This document shows, piece by piece, positions 34,742-45,535 of a stretch of DNA of 55,192 nt. The position numbers and the translations under genes were made by a program. The notes under the pieces were generated by a model, which was not told the DNA's origin, did not search any database, and worked only from the letters and a program-made list of their open reading frames with translations. The stretch comes from Acidiferrobacterales bacterium (GTDB lineage Bacteria > Pseudomonadota > Gammaproteobacteria > Acidiferrobacterales > JAJDNE01), in the NCBI GenBank assembly GCA_022340825.1, contig JAJDNE010000059.1:1-55192 (forward strand). The letters are read 5' to 3'. The stretch's first letter is position 1. Every line of letters begins with the position of its first letter.

Positions 34742-36091
34742 ATGCGAATGTTGCGAACCGGTTTATTTGTGTTGCTCACGCTGGTGTCTCTGTGGGCGCT
34801 GGCTAGCAGTCCCACCAGTCAGACAGTGGTGCTACTTCAGCTGGATGGCCCGATTGGCCCGGCCGGTGCCGACTATGTCGTGCGCGGATTAAAACGCGCC
34901 GCCGAACGCAACGCGCCGCTGGTAGTCATTCAGCTGGATACCCCCGGCGGCCTCGACACCTCCATGCGTGACATTATCCAGGCGATCCTGGGTTCACCGG
35001 TACCGGTCGCGACCTACGTTGCCCCCAGTGGTGCACGCGCCGCAAGCGCCGGAACATTCCTGCTGTACGCCAGTCACATTGCGGCGATGTCGCCCGGCAC
35101 CACGCTCGGAGCGGCAACACCGGTACGCATCGGTGGCATGCCTGGCGCCCCGGAACCCGCCGGGACCGATGACAAGAAAAAAGGCGGGAGCAACGACACG
35201 GCGATGGAACGTAAGATCCTGAACGATGCCATCGCTTACATTCGCTCACTGGCGCAGTTGCGCAGTAGAAATGTCGGCTGGGCGGAAAAGGCAGTGCGTG
35301 ATGCGGCCAGCCTGCCGGCCACCGAGGCACTGGCACAAAACGTGGTCGATGTTATGGCAGTTGATGTCAGCGAGTTGCTTGCCAGGATAGATGGCCGCAA
35401 GGTCAACGTCCTTGGTCAGGAAATCCGGCTGCGGACCAAGGGCTTGCCGATACAACGTTTCGAACCCGACTGGCGGTACGAACTGCTCACCACCATCACC
35501 AATCCCAATATTTTACCGATCCTGATGATGCTGGGTGTGTTCGGCCTGTTTTACGAACTGCTCAATCCGGGTTTTGTCTTACCGGGTGTGATCGGTGGTA
35601 TTTGCCTGGTTCTGGCACTCTATGCCTCACACGTCATGCCGGTTAACTATGCCGGACTCGCCCTGATACTACTCGGTATCATATTTATGGTGGCGGAGGC
35701 ATTCGTGCCGAGCTTTGGCGCACTCGGTATCGGTGGCGTCATCGCTTTTGTTGCCGGATCGATCATGCTGATCGAAACCGACGTTGAAGGCTTCCAGGTA
35801 TCATGGCTATCGGTAATCAGCACCGCGGTGTTTGGTGCCGTCGCCTTCGGGGGCGTAGCAACACTGGCTGCCAGGGCGCACCGACGACGAATCGTCAGTG
35901 GTCGGGAAGAAATGATTGGCAGCATTGGCGAGGCGCTGGAAAGTTTTGATCACAAAGGCCGGGTACGGGTGCATAGCGAGGAGTGGCATGCGTCCACCAC
36001 GCAAGCCATCGACGCCGGTCAGGCAGTCGAGGTAACCGGAATGGACGGCTTGACCCTGACAGTCGTACCGGCAACAACCAAGGAGAACTGA
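34742..36091 (+). CDS. NfeD-type membrane serine protease (ClpP-like)
   Basis: A 449-residue long-form NfeD protein. The signal peptide (about 1-22) leads to a periplasmic ClpP-class protease domain with the catalytic serine in ARAASAGTF (Ser102) and the probable catalytic Lys in MERKILND. A group of hydrophobic helices (about 255-380) and a C-terminal soluble OB-fold domain follow. Known homologues cut the hydrophobic tail of their stomatin partner. GAGGAG lies five bases before the ATG at 34742. The slipin gene begins one base after its stop, so the two act together. Confidence 0.92.
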   Translation: MRMLRTGLFVLLTLVSLWALASSPTSQTVVLLQLDGPIGPAGADYVVRGLKRAAERNAPLVVIQLDTPGGLDTSMRDIIQAILGSPVPVATYVAPSGARAASAGTFLLYASHIAAMSPGTTLGAATPVRIGGMPGAPEPAGTDDKKKGGSNDTAMERKILNDAIAYIRSLAQLRSRNVGWAEKAVRDAASLPATEALAQNVVDVMAVDVSELLARIDGRKVNVLGQEIRLRTKGLPIQRFEPDWRYELLTTITNPNILPILMMLGVFGLFYELLNPGFVLPGVIGGICLVLALYASHVMPVNYAGLALILLGIIFMVAEAFVPSFGALGIGGVIAFVAGSIMLIETDVEGFQVSWLSVISTAVFGAVAFGGVATLAARAHRRRIVSGREEMIGSIGEALESFDHKGRVRVHSEEWHASTTQAIDAGQAVEVTGMDGLTLTVVPATTKEN

Positions 36092-36092
36092 T

Positions 36093-36845
36093 ATGGGCGG
36101 TACTTTTTCACTCTTTATCATCGCTTTTATTGCCATTGTTCTGTTTTCGGCAATCCGCATCATGCGCGAATACGAGCGCGCAGTAGTATTCCTGCTCGGC
36201 CGCTTCTGGAAGGTAAAGGGCCCGGGCCTGATCATTGTTATCCCGGTAATCCAGACCGCCGTACGCGTTGACTTGCGTACCGTGGTAATGGACGTGCCAA
36301 CGCAGGACGTGATCTCCAAGGACAACGTCTCGGTGAAGGTGAACGCCGTCGTCTATTTTCGTGTCATTGATCCGCAGCGCGCCATTATCCAGGTGGAAGA
36401 CTATTTCTCAGCTACCAGTCAGCTGGCGCAGACGACGTTGCGCTCGGTGCTCGGCAAGCATGAACTGGATGAAATGTTGTCGGAGCGAGACAAGCTTAAT
36501 TCGGATATTCAGCAGATACTCGATTCGCAGACCGATGTCTGGGGCATCAAGGTAACCAGTGTGGAGATCAAGCACGTCGATATTGACCCGACCATGGTTC
36601 GCGCTATTGCCAAGCAGGCAGAGGCCGAGCGCGAGCGTCGCGGCAAGATCATTCACGCCGAGGGTGAAAAGCAGGCGGCAGAGATGCTGGTGCAGGCGGC
36701 AGCGACGATGAGTGCGCAACCCGCTGCGCTACAGCTTCGTTACTTGCAAACCCTGACGGAGATTGCCGGCGACAAGAGCTCAACCATCGTGTTCCCACTG
36801 CCGATTGATCTGATCAGTAAGGTGGTAGAGGCGCTGAAGAAATAG
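36093..36845 (+). CDS. Slipin (stomatin/SPFH-domain protein)
   Basis: A 250-residue stomatin-family protein. One N-terminal membrane helix ([18 protein letters not shown]) is followed by the SPFH domain ([22 protein letters not shown], then [15 protein letters not shown]) and a C-terminal coiled-coil-like region rich in Ala/Glu ([26 protein letters not shown]). It scaffolds membrane microdomains and is the expected substrate or partner of NfeD, with which it forms an operon separated by one base. It converges with the next gene after 25 bases. Confidence 0.95.
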   Translation: MGGTFSLFIIAFIAIVLFSAIRIMREYERAVVFLLGRFWKVKGPGLIIVIPVIQTAVRVDLRTVVMDVPTQDVISKDNVSVKVNAVVYFRVIDPQRAIIQVEDYFSATSQLAQTTLRSVLGKHELDEMLSERDKLNSDIQQILDSQTDVWGIKVTSVEIKHVDIDPTMVRAIAKQAEAERERRGKIIHAEGEKQAAEMLVQAAATMSAQPAALQLRYLQTLTEIAGDKSSTIVFPLPIDLISKVVEALKK

Positions 36846-36870
36846 TACAGCGGCGAGGACATACGCCAAA

Positions 36871-37455
36871 TTAGTAGTCGATACCGCGGCCAAATATCCA
36901 GGAATTGATCGTCACCGGTCCGGCACTTGATTCAAGGTCCAGGTATTCGTAAAAACCCTGGCCATTGGGCGGGCGTGTATTGGTTTGAAACAGCAGGTTG
37001 TATTCATCGGCAACCGGATTCAACGGTCCCCAGGCATTGCCCCGGAATATGATCAGCGTATCGGAATCCAGTCGGTAGTACGGTTGCCACTGACCCTGGC
37101 GGTTGCGGAAATAACGCACTGTGATTGCGCACAATAAGCGACGATTGGGTCCCTCGTCGGTATAGAGCTTTACCTTGGCGCTACCGACAATTCTGCGGTA
37201 GGACGGGAAAACGGTACCTGGAAGGATGCGCCATTTCGTGCGCGGGCCCAGTGGTTCTTTTGGTTTTACGATACCCACGATCGGGCGCACACGACGGCCC
37301 TCGTCATCCGGATCTGCTTGCGGGTGACTAATAATCATCAACGCGGGCATACCGAAGCCTTCTTCGTTAATGCTCTGCGCCATCGCGGGTACAACGATCA
37401 TGCCGAGAACAATCGCGACAAATCGCACGGCAAGAACTGGGAACGACTGGATCAT
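36871..37455 (-). CDS. Uncharacterised exported protein
   Basis: A 194-residue protein with a Sec signal peptide (about 1-26, ending VVPAMAQ). I do not recognise a family. The mature part seems beta-rich and contains many aromatic residues, with a Pro-rich segment (VKPKEPLGPRTKWRILPGT) and a late LLFQTNTRPPNG. Only one cysteine follows the signal (CAITVRYF), so there is no disulfide. The neighbours (slipin pair, TlpA-like thioredoxin) do not hint at a role, except that the thioredoxin is also exported and divergent from it. Confidence 0.7.
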   Translation of the reverse strand: MIQSFPVLAVRFVAIVLGMIVVPAMAQSINEEGFGMPALMIISHPQADPDDEGRRVRPIVGIVKPKEPLGPRTKWRILPGTVFPSYRRIVGSAKVKLYTDEGPNRRLLCAITVRYFRNRQGQWQPYYRLDSDTLIIFRGNAWGPLNPVADEYNLLFQTNTRPPNGQGFYEYLDLESSAGPVTINSWIFGRGIDY

Positions 37456-37543
37456 GAATCAAGGTTAACCATCGCAGGACAGACTGTCTACCACGATGAA
37501 AGCTCATAGATTTTTTTAACAACTCTTGTAATCTGCTCCAGCC

Positions 37544-38059
37544 ATGCTATCGATCAAAAAAACCTGCGCACTCACGACACTGGTGTTGCTAATTACCGGT
37601 CAATTGTCTGCGGATGGTCTGCAGCCTGATCGTCGAAACACAATTGCGCCTGCTTTGAAACTAAATGATCTGTCTGGCAGGACGCATCAGCTCACGCAAT
37701 ATCGGGGACAGGTAGTGCTGGTGAATTTCTGGGCGACATGGTGCCCACCCTGCCGTGCGGAAATGCCTTCGATCTGGCGACTGAAACAGAAACTGAAAGA
37801 CAAACCGTTTCAGGTAGTGACGGTCAATATGGGCGAGAACCGGGAAACCATTACAGCATTCCTGCCCGAACGCATGCAACGGGATTTCGTGTCACTAATG
37901 GATAGCGATACCGCATCGATGGAAGACTGGAAGGTTACGGCATTACCGGCCACTTACCTGATCGATCGTGAGGGAAGAATTGCCTACTCGGTCTACGGTG
38001 CCGTGGAATGGGATCAGGCAACATCGGTGGACCGGGTGAATCGCCTTTTGGGCGATTAG
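37544..38059 (+). CDS. TlpA-like exported thiol-disulfide oxidoreductase
   Basis: A 171-residue exported thioredoxin-fold protein. The signal peptide ends near residue 23 (QLSADG). The redox site WCPPC at 66-70 follows FWAT, as in TlpA/ResA proteins. The cis-proline segment is LPATYLID near 130. It probably keeps a periplasmic protein's cysteines reduced or helps cytochrome c maturation. It stands alone, convergent with hemF after 12 bases. A second TlpA-like gene at 49754-50302 lies beside dsbD, the expected electron source. Confidence 0.9.
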   Translation: MLSIKKTCALTTLVLLITGQLSADGLQPDRRNTIAPALKLNDLSGRTHQLTQYRGQVVLVNFWATWCPPCRAEMPSIWRLKQKLKDKPFQVVTVNMGENRETITAFLPERMQRDFVSLMDSDTASMEDWKVTALPATYLIDREGRIAYSVYGAVEWDQATSVDRVNRLLGD

Positions 38060-38071
38060 CCTAAAGAGCGA

Positions 38072-38998
<927 letters not shown>

Positions 38999-39005
38999 CT
39001 AATAG

Positions 39006-39569
39006 TTATGCGCGCACGACGGAATCGCTGCGGGCATCACGGATCTCTGTCGGCCGTTTCAGATCGCCGACCCGGCCCGGCACCAGGTAGTCGATGCTAT
39101 CACCGAAGAGTCGCCGTACCGTAAGGGCATCTCGTGCCGGTCGGCCGTTGGCAATATTGGCACTGGTCGATACCAGCGGATGACCCAGCGCCTGGCACAG
39201 TGCTCGCGCGACCGGGTGTGCGGTGACGCGTACGGCAATCGTGTTGTGTGCGCCCCTGAGCAACGGCGACACATCGTCCCTCGCCGGTAATAGCCAGGTG
39301 ACCGGTCCCGGCCAGCTGGCCAATACCTTTTTTTCGATGTCTTTTTCCACTGGCGCGAGGTAAGGCGCCAACTGCCCGAACGAGGCAGCAATAAGTATTA
39401 AACCTTTTTCAACGGGGCGTTGTTTCAATGCCAGCAGGCGCCATACCGCTTCCAGGTTCTCCGGATCGCAACCCAGTCCGAATACTGCCTCTGTCGGGTA
39501 TGCGACGATGGCGCCGGCACGAATGGCGCGCGCCGCCTGTTTGAGTTGCCAGGACTGGATTGATTGCAC
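39006..39569 (-). CDS. tsaC: Threonylcarbamoyl-AMP synthase TsaC
   Basis: Makes threonylcarbamoyl-adenylate for the universal t6A37 modification of tRNAs that read ANN codons. The 187-residue short form has the YrdC fold, with GAIVAYPTEAVFGLGCDP near 19-36, the KQRP motif near 49-52 and VSTSANIANG near 133-142. The short length marks TsaC, not the longer Sua5. The start is a GTG. hemF follows after 16 bases. Confidence 0.94.
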   Translation of the reverse strand: MQSIQSWQLKQAARAIRAGAIVAYPTEAVFGLGCDPENLEAVWRLLALKQRPVEKGLILIAASFGQLAPYLAPVEKDIEKKVLASWPGPVTWLLPARDDVSPLLRGAHNTIAVRVTAHPVARALCQALGHPLVSTSANIANGRPARDALTVRRLFGDSIDYLVPGRVGDLKRPTEIRDARSDSVVRA

Positions 39570-39621
39570 TGTTCAGGCAGTAACAACCGCGTACCGCGCG
39601 GAGCGGTATCCGGTATTTGAT

Positions 39622-39987
39622 CTAGTTGTTGTATCCGAACTCACCGATCCACTTGCCGTGACGAAAATCGATGCGCAGCCAGTGCGGAACGTAGGCGGTC
39701 GGTTTGACGATAGGAAAGTCGGCTAGTGGCGGTTCGTCACCGTCAAAGTGGGTGTCACACTTCGCCGTCATTACCGGTCGAAAACGTACAGCCAGCTGGT
39801 CACCGGCAGTAATCTCATTGGTATTGTCGCCCGCCTCGCGGAAACGTACCTGCTTTCGAATCAGGCAGCTGAAATAGAGTTCCATTTCTGCCAGCAATGG
39901 ATGCTGGCGCTCCCGCAAGGCAAGGTCCGCCGCCCGGCTGGTCTCCACGTTCACGGTCTTGCCTTCAATCTCGACTGTCGTCTGCAT
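39622..39987 (-). CDS. Uncharacterised protein between purE and tsaC
   Basis: A 121-residue soluble protein that I do not recognise. It has no signal peptide or membrane segment. It appears to be a small alpha/beta protein, with an aromatic C terminus (YVPHWLRIDFRHGKWIGEFGYN). Two cysteines (FSCLI, AKCDTHF) could bind metal, but they are far apart. The ATG at 39987 is a sensible start. It shares direction and close spacing with tsaC and hemF, and with purE upstream. Confidence 0.65.
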   Translation of the reverse strand: MQTTVEIEGKTVNVETSRAADLALRERQHPLLAEMELYFSCLIRKQVRFREAGDNTNEITAGDQLAVRFRPVMTAKCDTHFDGDEPPLADFPIVKPTAYVPHWLRIDFRHGKWIGEFGYNN

Positions 39988-40031
39988 AATTTAATCCTGA
40001 CATCTCATTCGATAGAGAGTGTGAATTGTAC

Positions 40032-40538
40032 CTAGCCGCCCAGTTTCTTCTGCAGCTCGGCATCCTTGGCTTGTACAGCCTTGGCATTTTCTTCACGGTC
40101 GTCGCGCAGACGCTCAGCCAGCGCGGCGTCGCTCAGTGACAAGATCTGTGCAGCGAGGTAACCGGCATTCTTGGCACCAGCCTTGCCGATCGCTACGGAA
40201 GCTACCGGAATACCGCCCGGCATCTGCACGGTCGACAGCAGTGCATCCATCCCGTCAAGCGGACCGGCGTCCATTGGTACACCGATAACCGGTTTCAATG
40301 TCAGCCCGGCGACGGTGCCGGCGAGATGGGCAGCCAGCCCGGCGGCGGCGATGAATACAGCACAACCGCGTTGGTCCGCATGCTTCACGTATGCATGGGT
40401 GATATCCGGGGTACGGTGGGCAGAGGTAATCTTGACCTCAACCGGCACTTCCAGTTTTTTCAAAACGTCCAGACACGCCTGCATGGTTCCGAGATCCGAG
40501 TCGGAACCCATTAAAACGGCAACAAAAGGCTTGCTCAT
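40032..40538 (-). CDS. purE: N5-carboxyaminoimidazole ribonucleotide mutase PurE
   Basis: Moves the carboxyl group of N5-CAIR to give CAIR in purine synthesis. The 168-residue protein shows the family motifs MGSDSDLGTM at the N terminus, SAHRTPD near 39-45 and GLAAHLAGTVAG near 66-77. The partner gene purK, often directly downstream, is not present here, so it must lie elsewhere. The ATG at 40538 is followed upstream by a divergent promoter region with an inverted repeat at 40578-40593. Confidence 0.97.
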   Translation of the reverse strand: MSKPFVAVLMGSDSDLGTMQACLDVLKKLEVPVEVKITSAHRTPDITHAYVKHADQRGCAVFIAAAGLAAHLAGTVAGLTLKPVIGVPMDAGPLDGMDALLSTVQMPGGIPVASVAIGKAGAKNAGYLAAQILSLSDAALAERLRDDREENAKAVQAKDAELQKKLGG

Positions 40539-40577
40539 TGATCTTTTCCAGCTTGTTTAACTAGGGTCAAAAGCTTA

Positions 40578-40593
40578 CCGGGTTTGAACCCGG
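40578..40593. repeat. Inverted repeat in the purE/DUF302 divergent region
   Basis: CCGGGTTTGAACCCGG forms six to seven pairs around a tiny centre. It lies 40 bases upstream of the purE start. It could be an operator or a hairpin in a leader; it does not match the usual purine repressor box. Confidence 0.35.
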
Positions 40594-40666
40594 AGTGGTA
40601 TAGGCTGTCAAAAGTGTATGGCTACCCGGTACAATAGCCGGCCAACACCAATCGGAGGACAGACTG

Positions 40667-41161
40667 TTGCAACGTATCCTGATTTCTACCCTGCTGACCG
40701 CCTTGCTGGGCTTCACGACCGTCAGCCAAGCAGCCGAACCGTTTTATAAGGATGATATCCGCGTGACTTATAAGGTTGAGGCCAATTTCAAGGACGTTCG
40801 CGACCAACTGGAAACGGCGATCGGTAGCAAGGGTATCAAGATCAACAACGTGTCCTACATTGGCAAGATGCTGATTCGTACCGGCAAGGACCTTGGTTTT
40901 AAAAAAGAGATATATACCGATGCACAGGCGTTTGAATTCTGTAGCGCGACTGCGTCACGGTTTACCATGGAGGCCGATCCGCACAATATCGTGTTCTGCC
41001 CCTACATTATTTCCGTGTATGAGCTGGCGAATGAAAAAGGATCGGTCTACGTGACCTATCGTCGGCCCAACATCATCGGCAGCGATGCCTCGAAAAAATC
41101 ACTGCGCGATGTTGAGAAGCTGATCGACTCAATTGCGCAGGAGGCATTAAGCTGGTTCTAG
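40667..41161 (+). CDS. Exported DUF302 domain protein
   Basis: A 164-residue protein with a Sec signal (ending SQA-A near 22). The mature part matches DUF302: YKVEANFKDVRDQLETAIGSKGIKI, then CSATASRFTMEADPHNIVFCPYIISVYEL, with two cysteines spaced about 20 residues apart that could form a disulfide or bind a ligand. The function of DUF302 is unknown. The start is a TTG with GGAGG eight bases upstream. A strong bidirectional terminator follows. Confidence 0.85.
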   Translation: MQRILISTLLTALLGFTTVSQAAEPFYKDDIRVTYKVEANFKDVRDQLETAIGSKGIKINNVSYIGKMLIRTGKDLGFKKEIYTDAQAFEFCSATASRFTMEADPHNIVFCPYIISVYELANEKGSVYVTYRRPNIIGSDASKKSLRDVEKLIDSIAQEALSWF

Positions 41162-41185
41162 CCACTAACCGCTTGCTGCAGAAAC

Positions 41186-41218
41186 AAAAAGCCCGTCAGA
41201 TGCAGACGGGCTTTTTTT
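41186..41218. terminator. Bidirectional intrinsic terminator
   Basis: A 12-pair stem (AAAAAGCCCGTC with GACGGGCTTTTT) closes a seven-base loop. A T-run lies on both sides, counting each strand, so it can end the rightward DUF302 transcript and the leftward purH-purD transcript. The purD stop codon lies within its last bases. Confidence 0.95.
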
Positions 41219-42506
41219 ATTTTTGTTGTTCTCGGGCCACCGCTCGATATCCGATATCGGTACGGTAGTAGACACCCTTCCAGTCGATCTGCTTCACCAG
41301 TTCATAGGCGCGCCGTTGTGCGGCACTTACCGTCTCGCCCAATGCGGTAACGCATAGCACCCGCCCACCGCTGGTGACGACCTTGCCGTCACTCTCGCTG
41401 GTACCCGCATGAAAAACCTTGGCGTCCGGTGCATCGCTATCTGGCAAACCGTTGATGACATCGCCCTTGCTATAGCTCGCCGGATAACCACCAGCTGCCA
41501 ACACGACGCCCAACGACGCGCGCGCATCCCACTCGACACTGATCTGATCCAGTCGCTTGTCGAGCGCGGCCTCGACCAGCTCAACCAGGTCTGACTTCAA
41601 GCGCAGCATAATCGGTTGCGTCTCGGGATCACCGAACCGACAGTTGTACTCCAGCACCTTGGGCGTGCCGTCGGCGGCAATCATGACGCCAGCATAGAGG
41701 AAACCGGTATAGGGCAGGCCTTCCGCCGCCATCCCGTTTACGGTCGGCCAGATTACCTCGTTCATAATTCGCTGATGAATTTCATCGGTGACGACCGGTG
41801 CCGGCGAGTAAGCGCCCATGCCTCCGGTATTCGGGCCCTTGTCACCATTGTCACGCGCCTTGTGATCCTGCGACGTCGCCAGCGGCAAGACGTGCTCGCC
41901 ATCAACCATACATATGAAACTGGCTTCCTCGCCGGTGAGAAATTCCTCAACCACGACACGATGACCGGCCTCGCCGAAGGCATTACCCGCAAGCATATCC
42001 TCGACCGCAGAAATCGCCTCATCTTCGGTCTGGGCCAGGATCACACCCTTGCCGGCAGCGAGGCCGTCGGCCTTGACCACAATCGGTGCGCCTTGTTCGC
42101 GGATATAGTCGGTCGCTTTTTTTACATCAGTGAAGTTGCCGTATGCAGCGGTAGGAATTTTGTGCCGCGCGAGGAAATCCTTGGTAAAGGCCTTGGAGCC
42201 CTCGAGTTGCGCCGCGCCCTGGCCCGGGCCGAAGCAACGGAGTCCTGCCGCGGAAAACCTGTCCACGATGCCGATGACCAGCGGCGCCTCCGGGCCAACG
42301 ATGGTCAGGTCAATCGCCTTTTCCTTGGCAAATGCCAGCAGGGCATCGATTTCCTCCGCACCGATCGCAATATTTGCGACCTTGGGTTCGCGCGCGGTGC
42401 CGGCATTGCCGGGTGCGACAAAAACGGTATCTACCTTGTCTGATTGCGCCGCTTTCCAGGCCAGCGCGTGTTCGCGCCCACCGCCACCGACTATCAATAC
42501 CTTCAT
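41217..42506 (-). CDS. purD: Phosphoribosylamine-glycine ligase PurD
   Basis: Second enzyme of purine synthesis; joins glycine to phosphoribosylamine using ATP. The 429-residue ATP-grasp protein has the N-terminal loop VLIVGGGGREHALAWK, the ATP-grasp segment VVKADGLAAGKGV near 150-162 and the metal-binding LEYNCRFGDPETQ. It follows purH with an 18-base gap; purH-purD is a conserved pair. Its stop overlaps the shared terminator. Confidence 0.98.
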   Translation of the reverse strand: MKVLIVGGGGREHALAWKAAQSDKVDTVFVAPGNAGTAREPKVANIAIGAEEIDALLAFAKEKAIDLTIVGPEAPLVIGIVDRFSAAGLRCFGPGQGAAQLEGSKAFTKDFLARHKIPTAAYGNFTDVKKATDYIREQGAPIVVKADGLAAGKGVILAQTEDEAISAVEDMLAGNAFGEAGHRVVVEEFLTGEEASFICMVDGEHVLPLATSQDHKARDNGDKGPNTGGMGAYSPAPVVTDEIHQRIMNEVIWPTVNGMAAEGLPYTGFLYAGVMIAADGTPKVLEYNCRFGDPETQPIMLRLKSDLVELVEAALDKRLDQISVEWDARASLGVVLAAGGYPASYSKGDVINGLPDSDAPDAKVFHAGTSESDGKVVTSGGRVLCVTALGETVSAAQRRAYELVKQIDWKGVYYRTDIGYRAVAREQQK

Positions 42507-42524
42507 CCGCGATCGACCTCTTAC

Positions 42525-44087
42525 CTAGTGACGGAAGTGGCGCATGCCGGTAAACACCATGGCAATATTGTGCTCATCGGCCGCTTGAATTACTTCGTCG
42601 TCGCGCATGGAACCACCGGGCTGAATCACCGCAGTTATGCCGGCTTCGCCCGCCTGATCCAGGCCATCCCGGAACGGGAAAAAGGCATCGCTCGCCATCA
42701 CCGAGCCCTTCACCTCGAGCCCGGCATGCTCGGCCTTGATGCCGGCAATGCGCGCCGAGTTAACGCGGCTCATTTGCCCCGCGCCCACCCCGATGGTCAT
42801 TTTGTTTTTGCCGTAGACAATGGCGTTGGATTTAACATACTTGGCCACGCGCCAGGTAAACAAGAGATCGGCCATCTCTTCATCCGTAGGTTTGCGTTTG
42901 GTGACGACCTTCAGTTCGTTATACAAATCCAGGTCACAATCCTGTACCAGCAGACCGCCGTTAACCCGTTTGAAATCGAGGCGCGGTTTGGTATCGCCAG
43001 ACCACTCACCGCACTCAAGCAGGCGCACGTTCTTTTTTGTCGCCACGGCATCAATGGCCGCCTGACTCACTTTCGGGGCAATGATTACCTCGACAAATTG
43101 TCGATCAACGATTGCCCTGGCGGTGTCCCCGTCGAGCTCCTGGTTGAATGCAATGATGCCACCGAAGGCCGATTCCGGATCGGTCTGGTAGGCGCGATCA
43201 TAGGCCTCAAGCAGGCTTGCGCCGAGCGCCACGCCACAGGGATTCGCGTGTTTAACAATGACGCAGGCCGGATCTTCATCGAACTGCTTAACGCATTCCA
43301 GTGCTGCATCGGTATCGCCGATGTTGTTGAACGAAAGCTCCTTGCCCTGTATCTGTTTTGCCGTGGCGATACTGGCATCGGTGTTATTGTGTTCCACATA
43401 AAATGCGGCTTCCTGATGTGGATTCTCGCCATAGCGCATCTCTTGCGCCTTGTAGAACTGGCTATTAAAGGTGCGTGGAAATGCGGTGTTCTCGCCGCAG
43501 GCCGTAATCTTGCCAAGATAGTTTGCAATAGCGCCATCGTAGTGTGCCGTGTGCTCGAAGGTCTTGACCGCCAGGTCAAAGCGGGTTTGCGTGGTCACAG
43601 CACCTTCGTTGGATTTCATTTCCGCCAGCACTTTATTGTAGTCAGCAGCTTCAACGACCACTGTAACGTCGGCGTGATTTTTAGCGGCTGCGCGTAACAT
43701 GGTGGGGCCACCGATATCGATGTTCTCAATCGCCATCGGCAAGGTGCAATCGTCACGAGCGATGGTTTGCTCAAACGGGTACAGGTTTACCACCACCATA
43801 TCAATCGGCAGTATGTCGTTTTCCGCCATCACTGCATCGTCAGTTCCGCGTCTACCGAGCAAGCCACCATGAATTTTCGGATGCAGCGTCTTCACTCGCC
43901 CATCCATCATCTCGGGAAAACCGGTGTAATCGGATACCTCGATGACCGGTATGCCATTGTCGGCAAGCATTTTTGCCGTGCCACCAGTGGAAAGTATCTC
44001 GACACCAGAGGCAGACAGTTCTTTGGCAAATTCCACGATACCGGTTTTATCGGAAACACTGATTAACGCACGCTTAATAACGATCAT
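42525..44087 (-). CDS. purH: Bifunctional AICAR formyltransferase/IMP cyclohydrolase PurH
   Basis: Catalyses the last two steps of IMP synthesis. The 520-residue protein has the N-terminal cyclohydrolase (MGS-like) domain with [14 protein letters not shown] and STGGTAKML near 37-45, and the C-terminal transformylase with [11 protein letters not shown] chose the ATG at 44087, where homology starts; the frame is open to 44108. fis lies 72 bases upstream, and the run dusB-fis-purH-purD may be partly co-transcribed. Confidence 0.98.
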   Translation of the reverse strand: MIVIKRALISVSDKTGIVEFAKELSASGVEILSTGGTAKMLADNGIPVIEVSDYTGFPEMMDGRVKTLHPKIHGGLLGRRGTDDAVMAENDILPIDMVVVNLYPFEQTIARDDCTLPMAIENIDIGGPTMLRAAAKNHADVTVVVEAADYNKVLAEMKSNEGAVTTQTRFDLAVKTFEHTAHYDGAIANYLGKITACGENTAFPRTFNSQFYKAQEMRYGENPHQEAAFYVEHNNTDASIATAKQIQGKELSFNNIGDTDAALECVKQFDEDPACVIVKHANPCGVALGASLLEAYDRAYQTDPESAFGGIIAFNQELDGDTARAIVDRQFVEVIIAPKVSQAAIDAVATKKNVRLLECGEWSGDTKPRLDFKRVNGGLLVQDCDLDLYNELKVVTKRKPTDEEMADLLFTWRVAKYVKSNAIVYGKNKMTIGVGAGQMSRVNSARIAGIKAEHAGLEVKGSVMASDAFFPFRDGLDQAGEAGITAVIQPGGSMRDDEVIQAADEHNIAMVFTGMRHFRH

Positions 44088-44159
44088 GCTGCCTCGAACG
44101 AATAGCAATTGGAAATGGGTTCGGTTTTGAACAGGCCGGACGCAACGCGTCGGTCCTGG

Positions 44160-44411
44160 TTATACATCAAGCTTGTGTAGCTTGAGTTTCTTGCGCAATG
44201 TATTTCTATTGATACCAAGCAGCTCGGCGGCGCGACACTGGTTACTTGCAGCGTGTTTCATTACGACTTCCAGTAACGGTTTTTCCACTTCACCAATTAC
44301 CATTGAATAAAGGTCGCCGGTCTTGTGCCCGTTCAGGTCCTTGAAATAGCGCTCCATGGAACGTTTTACACACTTGGCGAGTGCACCCTCGTCGATCTCC
44401 TTCTTCTTCAC
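44160..44411 (-). CDS. fis: DNA-binding protein Fis
   Basis: Small nucleoid protein that bends DNA and activates rRNA and tRNA promoters. The 83-residue length is a little shorter than E. coli Fis (98). The C-terminal helix-turn-helix NQCRAAELLGINRNTLRKKLKLHKL is almost identical to other Fis proteins. The ATG overlaps the dusB stop by four bases, the conserved dusB-fis arrangement. It may activate the tRNA-Phe promoter found elsewhere in the window; that is inference. Confidence 0.97.
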   Translation of the reverse strand: MKKKEIDEGALAKCVKRSMERYFKDLNGHKTGDLYSMVIGEVEKPLLEVVMKHAASNQCRAAELLGINRNTLRKKLKLHKLDV

Positions 44412-45406
44412 GCCGCCAACTCCCTCTGCTCTTTTCTTGCTTCTATTTGTCGATCAAAAAATTCCTGGACCATGTCAAATTGCGCTTCTGCCGTTTCCAC
44501 GCGATTGACCGTATCGCGAAAGCTGGCGCCACCGCGGGTGCCCTTGCTGTACCAGGAGATGTGCTTCCGCGCGACACGCACACCGGTGTACTCACCATAA
44601 AAGTCGTACAGATTCTGCACGTGTGTCATTAATGTATCTCGCACTTCTTCCAGCGTCGGTTCCGCCAGATGCTTGCCGGTTTCAAGGTAGTGCTGAATCT
44701 CGCGAAAGATCCAGGGCCGGCCCTGGGCAGCGCGCCCGATCATGACACCATCAACCCCGGTGTAATCGAGCACATACTTGGCCTTTTCCGGCGAAGTGAT
44801 ATCGCCATTGGCGATGACCGGGATCGCGACAGCAGATTTGATCTCGGCAATCGTGTCGTATTCTGCCTCGCCCATATAAGCGCAGGCGCGGGTACGGCCG
44901 TGCACTGCCAATGCCTGGATGCCAATGTCCTCTGCAATGCGCGCGATATCCGGACCATTCCGGTTTTCCTTGTCCCAACCAGTGCGAATCTTCAATGTGA
45001 CCGGTACATCGACTGCCTTCACCACTGACTCGAGTATGCGCGCCACCAACGGCTCATCTTTCAGCAGAGCAGAACCAGCGGCTACCTTGCAGATTTTCTT
45101 TGCCGGACAGCCCATGTTGATGTCAATAATCTGTGCGCCATGCTCAACATTATATTGGGCGGCCTGCGCCATCATCTCCGGATCAGCGCCAACGATCTGT
45201 ACCGAACGCGGTTCATTCTCACCACCATGATCTGCGCGGCGTAATGTCTTCTCGCTGCCCCAGAGCAACGAGTTAGATGACACCATCTCGGACACCGCCA
45301 TGCCGGCACCCAGTTTCTTGCACAACTGACGGAACGGGCGATCGGTAACGCCGGCCATCGGTGCAACAAACAGGTTGTTGTTTAACTTGTACGGTCCGAT
45401 TTGCAT
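44408..45406 (-). CDS. dusB: tRNA-dihydrouridine synthase DusB
   Basis: FMN enzyme that reduces uridine 17 in tRNA (DusB specificity in E. coli). The 332-residue TIM-barrel protein has the opening VAPMAGVTDRPFRQLC, the catalytic cysteine in NMGCPAKKICKVAAGSALL (near residue 100), the KIRTGW segment and the C-terminal RKHISWYSKGTRGGASFRD motif. The overlap with fis is typical. Its promoter must lie in 45407-45535, which otherwise looks empty. Confidence 0.97.
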   Translation of the reverse strand: MQIGPYKLNNNLFVAPMAGVTDRPFRQLCKKLGAGMAVSEMVSSNSLLWGSEKTLRRADHGGENEPRSVQIVGADPEMMAQAAQYNVEHGAQIIDINMGCPAKKICKVAAGSALLKDEPLVARILESVVKAVDVPVTLKIRTGWDKENRNGPDIARIAEDIGIQALAVHGRTRACAYMGEAEYDTIAEIKSAVAIPVIANGDITSPEKAKYVLDYTGVDGVMIGRAAQGRPWIFREIQHYLETGKHLAEPTLEEVRDTLMTHVQNLYDFYGEYTGVRVARKHISWYSKGTRGGASFRDTVNRVETAEAQFDMVQEFFDRQIEARKEQRELAA

Positions 45407-45535
45407 CTAATTAACTAACCCCGGGACCCCGAGAAAAAGGGTGGACGATCATACAGCAAAAACTTGTGTGCGGGGAAGAGAGGCATGAAGATCATTCGCG
45501 GAAAATCTTCACAAACTTGTTGCGGGATAAAACTG

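Noticed and set aside
41616-42443. A 275-codon rightward open frame
   Set aside because: It is antisense to purD and has no recognisable motif.
42444-43697. A 417-codon rightward open frame
   Set aside because: It is antisense to purH/purD, which are unmistakable.
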